A stretch of 21,177 nucleotides of DNA, taken from the NCBI GenBank assembly GCA_943704525.1, contig CALSCQ010000191.1:1-21177 (forward strand), given 5' to 3'. The position numbers were made by a program, and so were the translations under genes. The stretch comes from Pigoraptor vietnamica. Taxonomy: Eukaryota > Opisthokonta > Filasterea. The notes under the pieces are model-generated. The model saw nothing but the letters and a program-made list of their open reading frames with translations, did no database searches and was not told the DNA's origin. Numbering within the stretch: the stretch's first letter is position 1; every line of letters starts with the position of its first letter. Of the stretch, positions 1 to 15,000 are shown one piece after another.

Positions 1-49
<49 letters not shown>

Positions 50-69
50 TGTGTGTGTGTGTGTGTGTT
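1..69. repeat. (GA)n-(TG)n microsatellite
   Basis: Perfect GA dinucleotides from base 1 to about 47 run directly into TG dinucleotides up to about 69. The left border is cut by the window edge. Confidence 0.97.
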
Positions 70-161
70 TGAGGGGGGAGGTCTTGGTGTGGGTGACTGT
101 AATTTTTGGTTGGTTGGTTGGCGGAGGGTGTTATATCCGATTGACGCTGACTTGGACACAG
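1..161 (+). other. 3' part of an intron, with GA and TG microsatellites
   Basis: The window opens with a pure GA run (1-47) followed by a TG run (47-69). A branch-point-like CTGAC lies near 147-151 and an acceptor CACAG ends at 161. The downstream coding frame is open from 162 in phase 0. This fits the tail of an intron whose 5' part lies outside the window. Confidence 0.55.
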
Positions 162-1103
162 GGCAAGTGGAGCGCGCCCCGCGTGCTAGATGACGACGCG
201 GGTCACGTCGCCGACGTTGGATTTGGCGCGTCCGGCGACGTCTTTTGGGCGCCGTCACATGCGCTGAACATTCGCGGCGAAGGTGCGGGTCGTGAGGGGC
301 TTTCCCCCGCCCAGTCACGCGTCACGTGCGCTCTCCTGTGAGCAGACCGTGCAGGGCTCTTATTGTTACATCTGCATAAGTTATTGGGGCTTCCTTCGTG
401 GGGCTAATGTTACTGTCCGACGCAGGGGCTCGGCGACTCCCTATGGTCTCCTCCAATCAGGCGCACGTGACTGCGGCTGCTATCGCGCCGTTTCTCCTAG
501 CGAGCCTCACGAGCGAATGTGCCCTCAACGGTGTGTCCTCACTCCATGTGCCCACGTGCCGTGCTGTGCCCTCCTTGCACATGCTTATTCGCACAACCCC
601 TACAGTGCGTGTGTTGCCGAGTGCCGCGTTTGTTGTGAGTGTCCCTCTTGCGCCACTCGAAACGTCTGCCGGTGCGCGGATGGCCTGCGACGGCATCAGC
701 GCTGCTGTCGCGTGCGGCACCCGCGTGGTCGTCGTGCGCCCGTCCACGTCGTCGCACGCATTCACTGCTGCGGGAAGGTAGGCGCGATCTTACTGTCGTC
801 ATATGGACAGGACCTCACGTGATCGCACTGTTTGGTGCCATGAACGTCGAGTGATCGGTTATGAGCTGACATCCGCACTCGCACTGGTCCACCCGCAGCC
901 CCCATGCGCGCGGACAGCACGACTCTCTGTTGGCCGATGCGTCGTTCGCTCTCGAGTCCGACGACGAAGACAGCGAGAGCGAAGGGGACGTTGCGAATGG
1001 CAACGGCGTGGCTCACACTTCGCCCACTGGAGGGGAAGAGGAGGACGAGGGGCATGCTGAACCGCAGGCACAGGCCGCGAAGGGCGGGTGTGCCGTCATG
1101 TAA
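162..1103 (+). CDS. 3' portion of a gene for an acidic-tailed protein with a CAAX box
   Basis: I model three exons: 162-282, 426-777 and 899-1103. Introns are 283-425 (GTGCGG...CGCAG) and 778-898 (GTAGGC...CGCAG). The phases agree at both joins (1 nt + 2 nt, then 2 nt + 1 nt), and this choice selects one open frame through all three exons. The N-terminal end is missing at the window edge. The visible C-terminal 225 or so residues start GKWSAPRVLDDD, pass through an Ala/Val-rich hydrophobic stretch, and end in a strongly acidic Ser/Asp/Glu segment (LESDDEDSESEGD, then GGEEEDEGHAE). The last residues are KGGCAVM followed by a stop. CAVM is a CAAX motif, and Met in the last position usually favours farnesylation, so a lipid-anchored protein is inferred. 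I do not recognise the family. Its 3' end converges on the neighbouring minus-strand gene 188 bp away. Confidence 0.6.
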
Positions 1104-1291
1104 AGCCACGTGCCGAGTTACATTCCGTCACTTGCTGTGAGTCAATTAGTGGAGGGAGTGTGATACTGCCCCTAAACGCGGCCAACGGCAACATACATCA
1201 ATGCCTATTGATGGGTGACATGCGGGAGTCCAGACAAACACTGACAACGCTCCCATGCAATGCGGGGTGACCTGTATTGTGCCTCAGCCAT
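1104..1291. other. Convergent intergenic region
   Basis: 188 bp between two stop codons on opposite strands. No clear AATAAA is seen on either strand and I see no other feature. Confidence 0.7.
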
Positions 1292-5772
<4,481 letters not shown>

Positions 5773-5901
5773 CCACACACACGCGCCCCCCCCCCCCAAC
5801 ACACACACACACACGCATGCACGCACGCACGCCCGCCCGCCCGCACACAGCACACACACACACACCTGCACGCACACAAGCCACTCACATACAGCTCCCC
5901 C
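5773..5901 (-). promoter_or_regulatory. Short spacer between GT-B stop and GT-A start
   Basis: Only 129 bp separate the GT-B stop from the proposed GT-A start. The spacer holds a run of 12 C (5786-5797 on the plus strand) and CA/GC-rich simple sequence. GT-B's terminator and GT-A's promoter must both lie here or within the neighbouring coding sequence. No TATA box is seen. Confidence 0.5.
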
Positions 5902-8900
5902 TCATGCTACACAGATCCACACACCTGACCCTCCTAGCAGCACGCGCGCCCGCCTGCCGCGCGCCTGCATTTTCAGCAGGTGGACGAAATTCCTCGCGAA
6001 TGCATTCGCGTCGACCACCGGAGGACCGCTCTCCGCAGCGAGCCGCAATTCCGTCCTCAGTTGCATCACGAGCGATTCCTTCCACCGTCCATCGCTCCCA
6101 ATCATCACCGCGATCTTGGCATAGTCATCCGCAGTATCCACGATGAGGTCAACGGCAGAAAGGCCACCGCGGGACGAGGCTGTCCGGCCGGCTTTGGGCC
6201 CTTCCCTATCACGTGACGCGCCGACGAGAGACTCGAGGAAAGAGGAAGACACGCGACCGCTGCGATGGCCGCTGCGCCAGATCACCATGGGCAAACCGCG
6301 GGGAAGCTGCGCGCGGCCGCGGGTGTTACTGGGTGCATGAGAGTGGGAACAAGAGCAGGAGTGGGCGCGACATTTTACCAGACGAACGGCCTCTCAGACG
6401 CAAATTGGCACTGCGAAACCGCGCCCATTGCACGCACCATTTCGGCGGCAGTTGTTCGCGCGCTCACGGGATGCGTGTCGAGAAACAGGTCGCACACGTT
6501 CGGCGCTGTTGAGAGAAACTTATCGCGGGCCAAGGGCGGCCGAACCATCACCCTGCCTTCCACGCCCCTCTTCGCCGCCTCCAGCCGCAAGTTCGTCTCT
6601 GCGAGAGATGTCGGAGTGACGAGAGATTACATGGCGGCACGCAGGGTAGCCGACCCTCTCCCTCCCAACACCCTTACACCAGCGGGAAGTGCCAGAGACG
6701 CCGCAGCGCACACCCACCCGCCCACTCGTTGCGCGCGATGACCCACAGGACGCTGTCGGGAACGGCCTTGAGAATGCGCGCCCAGAGGTCAAACAGCTCG
6801 GGCGAAATCTTGTCAGACTGCACACAGCGCACGCACATTAGAGAGGGGCCGCGGCGGTTGTCTCGCAGCCGCACGATAGTCGCAAGAATGCAATGCACAA
6901 CACACCCTTTCCCAACAACTCGCACGCATTGGATGACGTCACCCTTGCCACCTATACTGTCTGCATGCGCACACTGTTCAAGCACGCACCCCCCCCCCCC
7001 CCCCCCCCCCCCCTTTTTTTTTCTTTCCGGACGAAACACACTCGCTCACATTCGCACTCACACGTACACACACATCAAACGCACCTTGGCCAGGCTGCAG
7101 TAGACGAACGTGTCCTTCGAAGCCCCAAACATCTGATGGCGCTTCAGTGCCGTCTCTATGGGATCGGCGTGGCTGCTGACGTCGCACGGGTGCGGACACA
7201 GGAAACTCGAGTGCGGCAACAGCGCTGTTTTCTCCGATGGAACGCCCGGAGCGATCGGGCACATCTCGTCGTCGCAAATGGTGAAGTTGTGGGCCGAAAC
7301 GTGCGTGCGCGACGTCAGCTGGAAGGTGGCCTGCGCGTTTGGCGGAATGTTGCGGCAAGGTGCGATTTGACACGCGGCGAACCGACGCAGACACTCATGA
7401 CACCGAGGACACACAGCGTTCAACACCATCAAATGCAAGTTACATGCACACACACACTCTCACCACACACTCATGCACACACACTCTCAACACACACACA
7501 CATGCACACACAGACACATGCACACACACATGCAAACACGCACACATACACACACACACACACACATGCACACACACACAAACACACACACTCACACACG
7601 CATACACCCGCAATCAGAATCGCGCTCCAACACATGCGCGCAAACCTGCAAGGGCGCCACAGAGTGCGCAAACACGCCCATGGCGGTCGGGGACGCCTCA
7701 AATGACTTGACATCGTCCATGTTGATAAGGATTTCAATCTGGTCCTCAATGACCCTCCGCGCAAACGCAAGCGCCGATTGCCCCGCCATCGACGCGAACG
7801 AGTAGAGCCGCGTTCCCTGCAGTTCACACAGCGCGCTTCGAATTAAGACACCGGACGCAATACAATGCACGCACTGTTTCACGTTGTTACGTGCACGGTA
7901 ACAAGAAGCAATGTCCATGCAAGCGGGCCATCACAGGGCGACAGAAAGTGCGTCGGCGGATAATCACACTGAGAGATGTGCTTGTCCCACAACAATCGTT
8001 TGCCTTATGTGCAACACGAGGAGGGACGCAAGGCACACACACACACACGCACAAACACGGCACAAACACACATACAAACAGACTAACAACAAGAAATTAC
8101 ACGCGCACATGATTCGGACGCCCATCTCACCTTGTACTCGCTCCCGGGCGACTTGGCGAGGCGGCGCAGCGTCCGAGAGTAAGCGTCTTCCGCTGTCCCC
8201 GTGTAGTACAGCGTCAACATCACCACGAGCCCCTCGGCGGCCTCCTCCTCTTCGCGCGCCAGCATATCGGCACGGGCAGCGCGCACAATTGCCTGCGCCA
8301 GACGGACCATCATGTGCCCAGTGGGCCGGTCGCAAAAGGCGCTGCTGACCATCCCCACACGCACGAAGGGGACCCACTCGCCGTCAGCCCCCCGGAAGGT
8401 CGGCCGCGGCAGGGCGGCGACGACATTCGGGCGCGTGGGATCGCGGATGTCCGTGAAACGAACGGCGTAGCGGGCAAGTGCGTCCGGAGTCACAAACGGC
8501 TCGAAGTGGGACGGATGCCCGCAGTAATAGTAGTGATCGGGGCGGGCCTTCCACTCCTCAACGGTTGCGGACGCCTTTGATGCCTCATGGACCATGCGCG
8601 CACCGTCTGCGTCGCGCTGGGACCAGTCGCACGTGGCCTGGCGCACAGCGACGAGCACGCACTCTTGCTTGCTCATCTCGACGGTCGTCTTGGCGCGCTC
8701 GATCGCCTCGCGCGCAATGGACGCCGCGACGTCGAATCGATTCAAAAAGTATGCTGCAAAAGCGATGAGAAAGGTGAGCGCGCGCTAGTAATGACTGGCC
8801 TGCTCACGTGAGCAAGACAACGGCCTTGTCCTTATTGTGTGTATGTGATACATACATATATATATATATGTATATATGTATGTATGTATGTATGTACGTA

Positions 8901-9763
8901 GAGATATATAGTGCGTACATGTGTGTTTGTTGTGGCATGTGTGTGTGGCGTGGGTGTATTATGTGGAAGGTGTGTGAGTGTGTACTTTGTATGTGTGCCA
9001 ACCAGGCTCACGCACCGCTGTCGGCATAGGGCCATGTGTAACTCTCGCTCACGGCACCGTCCCCCTTCTCAAAGTCCGCAACGACGTCGAGAACTTCCTC
9101 GTGGCGGCCAAGCTTTTGAAGCACCTGCGCGATAAAGGGGGGGGGGGGGGGGGGGGGGGGGGGAGTTATTGGAAATACCTCAATGCCTTACTTTGTGCAA
9201 AGTTGCGTCCGTCTGCACACACAAAAAAAGCAACACGACAGGCGCGCAGCGACCTCAGCCAAAACAGGCGACGTATTGCGGTTCATTTTGACGGCCTCCT
9301 TCAGCTCGGCGACGGCCTCGTCGTCCCGCATCAATTTAAACAGCTGCCCTCCAATGGCGCTGCGCACGGCTGCCGCGTAGTCCGGCAGCGTGGGGAGCGC
9401 CCGTAGCGCTGCCAGGCCCTCTTCAGGGTCCTCCTTGTCAACAGCCTCGGTCATGGTGAGGTAATATATGTAGCCGTCCACGTCGTCCGTTCGTTGCTCC
9501 CGCGCCGCCTGTATATAACGGTCTGCGACGGGGAGAGAATGAGACAAGAAGGAAGGGGAAGCAGACGCGTGAGCTGGTGTGTATCTGCGTGCCATGTTGC
9601 GGGTTGCGAGCTGGATTATTGCAGAGCCCTTTTTGCACACATTGACACGCACGGTACAGTCGCACCACGAACAGACACGCACAAACGCACACGCACACAC
9701 ACACACATGCGCATACACACACACGCATACACACACACACACACGCACACACACACGCGCGCG

Positions 9764-9794
<31 letters not shown>

Positions 9795-10351
9795 GCGCGC
9801 GCATACCCACAGACCCCACACATTGTCTCATCGCAAAGATACGACACGCCCACACACCGATGGCCTCTATCTCGTCCGGGGACGCGTTCTCCCGTGCGAG
9901 TAGAAAGCAAAGCTCGGCGGTGCGAAAGTGCCTAATAGCGAGATATGCCGTCCCGGCAACGCTTTGGGGAAAGGCGCGAAAGACGAGAGCAAAAAGTGTC
10001 ACTTTGCACAATATGTCGTGCACCTAACTAGCAAGGTGTGTGTAACTGATATATGCTAGCACGTCTGCGTGTGCGTTTGCGTGTGTTTCTGCGTGCGTTT
10101 GCGTATATTTCTGCGTGCGTTCGTGCCTGTGAACAAATGTATTGTGTGTGTGTGCGTGCGTACGTGTGCGTGCGTGTGCGTGTGTGTGCACGCGCGTGCG
10201 TACGTGTGCGTGCGTGTGCGTGTGTGTGCACGCGCGTGTTTTGTGTGTGTGCATGTGTGTGTGTGTGTGTGCATGTGTGTGTGTGTGCGTGTGTGTATGT
10301 GTGTGTGCCTGTGTATGTGCATGTATGTGTGTGTGCATGTGTGTGTGTGCT

Positions 10352-10394
<43 letters not shown>

Positions 10395-10658
10395 GTGTGG
10401 TGTGTGTGTGTGTGTGTGCGTTGGGGGGAGGGGGAAGGTGGTGGGGGTGAGGCAGAGTACATTGTATGTTCGAGAGACTCACTAGTAGTCCCCGTCGTCG
10501 ACGCCCGGACACAGATTCTTCGGGTCTTCTGCCGCTTTTGCCTTCGCCCCATCGGCGCTCTTGAGGAGGCATATGCACGCAGCAAACGCAAACCACAAAG
10601 GTGTCGTTCGCGCGCGTCGCGCGGCTATGCGACGGTCGGCGACCATCGCGAGTTGCAT
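5902..10658 (-). CDS. GT-B: paralogous TPR/GT41 glycosyltransferase with an N-terminal hydrophobic segment
   Basis: Ten exons in transcription order: 10658-10483, 9961-9858, 9522-9254, 9124-9016, 8753-8131, 7816-7646, 7330-7085, 6817-6718, 6598-6438 and 6306-5902. They sum to 2364 nt (787 residues). The ATG at 10658 is the first in frame after an upstream TAA; a second in-frame ATG lies at 10646. Residues 1-30 are basic and then hydrophobic ([13 protein letters not shown]), like a signal peptide or signal anchor. TPR-like helices follow ([36 protein letters not shown]). The GT41 region runs from about 349 to the end: [68 protein letters not shown]. In the exon holding the FLDTHP motif, 38 of 54 residues match GT-A by hand count. 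The intron-3 donor (GTCGCT at 9253) and intron-6 donor (GTTTGC at 7645) are weak, but both are fixed by phase and by the GT-A alignment. The gene is divergent from the small-protein gene at 10846. Confidence 0.85.
6989..7022. repeat. C25-T9 homopolymer pair in GT-B intron 7
   Basis: Twenty-five C (6989-7013) followed by nine T (7014-7022) on the plus strand, within the intron 7084-6818 of GT-B. In the transcript this is A9 followed by G25, which could form RNA G-quadruplexes. Confidence 0.95.
7443..7606. repeat. CA/TG tract in GT-B intron 6
   Basis: CA-rich simple sequence on the plus strand with ACAT and CTC interruptions, inside the 315-bp intron 7645-7331. The transcript therefore carries TG repeats. 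Confidence 0.95.
8801..8814. promoter_or_regulatory. Perfect 14-bp palindrome with an E-box core
   Basis: TGCTCACGTGAGCA reads the same on both strands and contains CACGTG. It sits in GT-B intron 4 (9015-8754). A bHLH-type binding site is possible but unproven. Confidence 0.3.
8836..8900. repeat. TA/TGTA simple repeat in GT-B intron 4
   Basis: TACATACA steps, then TA dinucleotides and ATGT tetranucleotides, inside the 262-bp intron 9015-8754. Confidence 0.9.
9137..9163. repeat. G27 homopolymer in GT-B intron 3
   Basis: Twenty-seven G on the plus strand. In the GT-B transcript this is C27, ending about 12 nt before the acceptor GCGCAG at 9125. It therefore sits where a polypyrimidine tract is expected. 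Confidence 0.96.
9673..9797. repeat. CA/TG tract in GT-B intron 2
   Basis: CA-rich simple sequence with GCGCGC steps, inside the 335-bp intron 9857-9523. Confidence 0.95.
10054..10423. repeat. TG/CA tract in GT-B intron 1
   Basis: About 370 bp of TG-rich sequence with a near-duplicate block (10162-10196 against 10198-10236, both containing TGCACGCGCGTG), filling most of the 521-bp intron 10482-9962. Confidence 0.95.
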
Positions 10659-10845
10659 GCGGTTGCTCTGCTCAATGCGCGTGTTTGTTGCATGCAGGGT
10701 TTTATCATCAGAGGTAGCGTCCCCCGCGAGTTACGCAGGAGTAACAGCGGTTCCCGCCAAAACCATCTTCAACTGCGCCACCCACGCAAACGCTTTCGAC
10801 TACAATCGCACCTTTCCCCCAAGAAGTTGAGTCGTCGCGGCGAAA
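10659..10845. promoter_or_regulatory. Divergent intergenic region between GT-B and the small-protein gene
   Basis: 187 bp separate the two start codons, which point away from each other, so both promoters must be here. No TATA box is evident. The sequence just before the plus-strand ATG is GGCGAAA, giving A at -3. Confidence 0.55.
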
Positions 10846-11420
10846 ATGAGTGGAAACTACCAGCAGGTGGGTGTGCGCTTGGCGCTGTGTGCTGCAGCCT
10901 TGATACAGCAACATGTTGCTCGTGAGAGACGCAGTTCGTTGCGCACGTGTACGCACGTGCTCACGCGCACTGAACGCGGGTCGCGCACTGACAGGGCAAG
11001 AACTGGACGGCGAGCAGCGGCTCGTTCTACAATGGCAATGGCTCTCAAATCCGTGAGCCGCAGACGTACTTTGCGGCTGTCGCTGAGAACAGGTGAGGCG
11101 CGGCTGAGTGCGTGCGGGTGCTCGACACGTGGCGCTGAAGCCGGCCATTTTTGCTCGTCTTATACTTCCCCTTTGAAATCTGCGTCGTTTTTTGTCCTGC
11201 TCTCGCCCTCCCTCTGCGCATGTTGTCGCCTCACCAGTCGAACAATGGCCGCGGCGCCGACGCTTCCCGCTTTCCCTCACGCATCACACCCGCACAACGG
11301 CGCAGGTACGGCTACAACAGCGGTTACTCCAACGGCCACGGCCAGACCGTCGAGAAGCCCAGCGCGTATTACGCCGCCGTGTCCTCTGACAAGTACGGGT
11401 ACAACGGGTCGCGTCGCTGA
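10846..11420 (+). CDS. Small Tyr/Gly/Asn-rich repeat protein (77 aa)
   Basis: Three exons: 10846-10866 (MSGNYQQ), 10995-11092 and 11306-11420. The introns are GTGGGT...GACAG and GTGAGG...GCGCAG, and the phases (0, then 2) match. The sum is 234 nt, a 77-residue protein. It has two related blocks: one holds YFAAVAENRYGYN and the next holds YYAAVSSDKYGYN, each preceded by a Gly/Asn/Ser-rich stretch (FYNGNGSQIREPQT; YSNGHGQTVEKPSA). There is no Cys, no signal peptide and no membrane segment, and the C-terminus is basic (GSRR). The low-complexity Tyr/Gly/Asn content resembles prion-like or condensate-forming segments, but that is only an impression. I do not recognise a family. An alternative intron-2 acceptor at 11237 would shift the downstream frame and lose the second repeat, so I rejected it. 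Confidence 0.75.
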
Positions 11421-11733
11421 TGCACGCGGCAATCAACCCAAGCCTCTGTCGCGCATAAATTAAAGCACTCCCACGCACACTTTTCGACGCACCGTTTGCG
11501 CCCCACATGAAGTCAAAGCACGCCTTTGCAAGCCTGCGCCGTGCGCTTGTCCACATGGCATGCTCTTTTTTGAGCCATAGGATTCGTCACGGCAGGAAAT
11601 TGGCTGAACATGCTGTAGGCACGTGCAGCCAGGTCGAATCACAGTGTGTGTCACCATCAGGCTGCCGAGTGCGCGTGGGGTGGAATACCAATTAACAGAC
11701 TGCGCAGTCTTTGGGTGCTTGCAGTGCGTTGCA
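11421..11733 (+). other. Intergenic region with a poly(A)-signal candidate
   Basis: ATTAAA at 11459-11464 lies 39 nt after the small-protein stop and is a plausible poly(A) signal. The rest should hold the promoter of the multifunctional-enzyme gene. I see no TATA box and no other gene. Confidence 0.5.
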
Positions 11734-12002
11734 ATGGCGGACGTTTCCGTCGTCGTGCGTCCCGTTGGGGCCACACGCGTCGCATTCGTCGTGCTCGACG
11801 CGAAAGATAAGGAGCACAACACGATCAATCGCCGATTTGCAGAGTCGCTCGCTGCGTGTGTGGAGCGCGTGGGGGATGCTGCTGTGAAGGGAGAGATCGG
11901 AGCCGTTATTTTCGTGAGCGCAAAGAGGGACAGTTTTGTGTTGGGTGCGGACATTGAAGATGAGGTAAGCTGTAGGTGTGCTGTGTGTGTGCTGTGTGTG
12001 TG

Positions 12003-12070
<68 letters not shown>

Positions 12071-15000
12071 GCGCGTGTGTTTGCGTGTGTGTGTTTGCGT
12101 GTGTGTTTGTGTGTGTGTACGCATGTATGTGTGTGTATGCGTATGTGTGTGTGTGTGTGCGCGCGCGCACGCGCTTGTGAACTCTCCATGTCCTATAACC
12201 CACCGCTCCGCATCGCAGCTCTGTGCGTACAGGGACCCAGCCGTCGCAGCACGCGACTCGCAGCGCCTTCAGCTTCTCTTCAATGCAATAGAAGATCTGC
12301 CCGTCCCCACCATCGCGCTCGTGTGGGGACACTGCCTCGGCGGCGGCCTTGAGCTAGCCCTCGCTTGCGACTACCGCCTAGCCGTGCGCGGTGCCACGTG
12401 CTCCGTGGGCTTGCCAGAGGTCAAGCTGGGCCTGATTCCCGGTGGGTCTGTCTGACGAAGACTGCGGGCTTTGCTGCGCAGGGTGGGCGACATGCACGAG
12501 AGGGTGCAGAGTAAGACTGCTGTGTCGCATGCGGCGCACGCGAATTGCGAGAGGGGTCACAAAAACCACGTCTGTTGCTTGCTCTGCCCCTCGACAGCAT
12601 CTCCTCTGTGCTGTAGGTCCGCCACTGTCTATCGAATGCGATGGACTGTTTTTGTGTGTCGCCCTTGCCAACTCCCCTCAACTCCACTCACCAACTCCAC
12701 TCACCGACTCTTATCACCAACACGCGCAGGTGCCGGCGGATGCGTTCGACTCGCGCGGCTCATCGGCATCGCACGTGCGCTTCCCCTCGTGCTGCGCGGC
12801 ACTGCGCTCGACACGGACGCCGCCATCCAACAGCGCATCCTAAGTGGCACTATTGAAGTGCCGCCGGGTGCGGGGCGGAAGGGAAGCTCGGGTGCGCAAG
12901 GGACGCCACTGAGGACGCTCGTCGGAGAGTGCGCAACGCCCGCCGAGGTCGCCGACTTGTTTTCGCCAGAGGTCCGTTGGCCATGCGATATGCTATGTGA
13001 TGTGAGCATTATAGGAGAAGGGGGGGGGGGGGGAAGAGTCACATTATGCGTGTCGAGTGCACTGCGACTGTTGCTGCCAGCTGCGCCTTCAGTCGATTCG
13101 TACATGTTGTCGATGGCTTCTTGCTGAGCCCACTCTCCCTCCCACGTCGCATAATGGCGTCGATGGACACACGTCTCTGATTTACGCTGATCCTTCCTCT
13201 CCACATGGCCGCACACACAGATCGAGCGTCTGTGGTCCGAGGGTCGCTGTGCTGTGTCTCTCGAGGGCCGCTCGCGCCAAAAGTACAGGCCCGTTCCCGC
13301 GCTCCTGCGCACGTGGTTTGCGCGGGAATTCATGTACTTGGCCGCCCGATTCCAGCTTTCCCGCGCAACGGCGCATGCGTTTCCCGCTCCGCGTCACGCC
13401 CTATTTGCCCTTTTGGCAGGATTTTCCGCGCCCCGCGAAGCCGCGCTCGCCCTCGAGGCGCGCCACTTTGGCCGCGCGGCAGTTACTCCCGAAGCCAAGA
13501 GCCTCCTCACCCTGTTCCGCGCCGGCAGTAATGCGCGGCGGCGGGCAGTGCGGGGGGAGTCCAAGGGTCGGGCGGCTGAGGGAGAGAGCGACCCGAAAAA
13601 TGTCGCCGTCGTTGGGGCAGCGCACCCATCGGCGTCGATTGTGCACGCGGCCCTCAAGTCGGGTGCGAACGTGCACGTGATCGATGTGGACGAGGCGGCG
13701 ACGACGGCACTTGTAGCTGACGTGGCAGCGACGTTCAGCGCGCGCCCGAGTGGCGGGGAGGGGTGGAAGTTGCGGCTGCGCGTGGTGCGGACGCTTGAAG
13801 CGGTCGAGTCCGCCGCCGTGCGTCTTGTCGTCGTGAACGCGCCGCTTGGGCGGTCGCCGCTTGTGGCACCCGCCAACACGCAATCTCCGGAGAGTGCGAG
13901 GCCTGTGGATGTGGAGCGCGCGGCGGCGGTTGTGGTGGACGCGGTCGCTGCGGCGCACGCGCACTTTGCAGTAACAGGCGCGAACGATGGGTGCGTGGTG
14001 GCAGCGCACGTGACGGGATGGACTGCGCCCCACGTGTCCCGCGCCTTCTCGTTCATTGCGCGGTCGCTGGCCGTACCGACGGACCCCTCTGCCAGGAAGG
14101 GGTCCTCGTTGCTCCGCTCGCTCGCGCGGCACGCACATCCACCGCGCGTGTGCGGCATGTGCTTCACGTCGGTTGCCACAGTCACAGCGCCCGGCATAGT
14201 GGCACCGCCAGCCACGTGCGCGGAGCTCTTTCCCTTCGACGACACGGACGCCGCGACGACTGCAGACTGCGCGCGTGCGCTGGTTGGCTTGGGACGCACG
14301 CCCGTACTTGCGCCCAGTGCCAGCGTCCTCGTCGTCGATCGGCTCATGCGCGCGTGGGCCTCGCTCGCCGCGACGCTCGTGCTCAACGCGGGCTGCTCCA
14401 TCGCGGAAGTGGAGCGGACGGCGGTGCAATTCGGCTTCCCCACAGGCCCGTTCGGTCTCGTCGACCGCGTTGGGCTAGTGGCGGCGCTTGACGGCGGCGC
14501 GTGGGCGGCGGTGAAAGCTTCGTCGGCCGATCCGCCCAGCGCAGCGGACATTGAAGCGGAGCTGATGCGTGGCGTGGTCGACGTACTGCTGAGGACGGGC
14601 TGCCGCGGGTGCGAGGCGACGGCGGGGTGCGGGCGCGGGTTTCTCGAGTACCGCAAGGGCCGCGTTGTGGGTGTCCACGCACGGGCTGCGTCGCTGGTGG
14701 CCCACGCAGCGCGGGAACGGAGCCGCCGATGTCTGTCGCCCCGCGCGCGATGGAGTCTCCTGAAATGGGGCACGCTCACTGCGGCAGAGTTGCGCGACGC
14801 GGTTGTTCTGTCCCTCGCGAACGAGGCGTGCCGCGTGGCCGCTGCGTCGGGCGTCGCGGTCGAAGAGGTCGACCTCCTCTGTGTGCTTGCGCTGGGGTTC
14901 CCCGCACACCACGGCGGTCCCATTAGCTATGCAGACAGGCGCGGGACGGGCGAGTGCGTCCGGACGCTCTCTCGACTGGCGTCCGCGCTCGGCAGCGGGG

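Noticed and set aside
283-822. A Cys-rich 179-codon open frame on the plus strand
   Set aside because: Another frame joins across two introns with matching phases and ends in an acidic CAAX tail. This frame has no motif or signal peptide.
5773-5900. CA-rich and C-rich sequence as a possible CRISPR-like or minisatellite array
   Set aside because: It has no regular repeat-spacer structure, only simple-sequence DNA.
11238-11305. An earlier acceptor (after 11237) for exon 3 of the small repeat protein
   Set aside because: It enters the wrong frame for exon 2 and loses the second YGYN repeat. The acceptor at 11305 fits in phase and restores the repeat.
13394-14923. A 509-codon open frame on the minus strand, antisense to the multifunctional enzyme
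   Set aside because: It mirrors a GC-rich coding exon, has Ala/Thr/Ser/Arg-rich composition without motifs, and the plus-strand frame carries clear family signatures.
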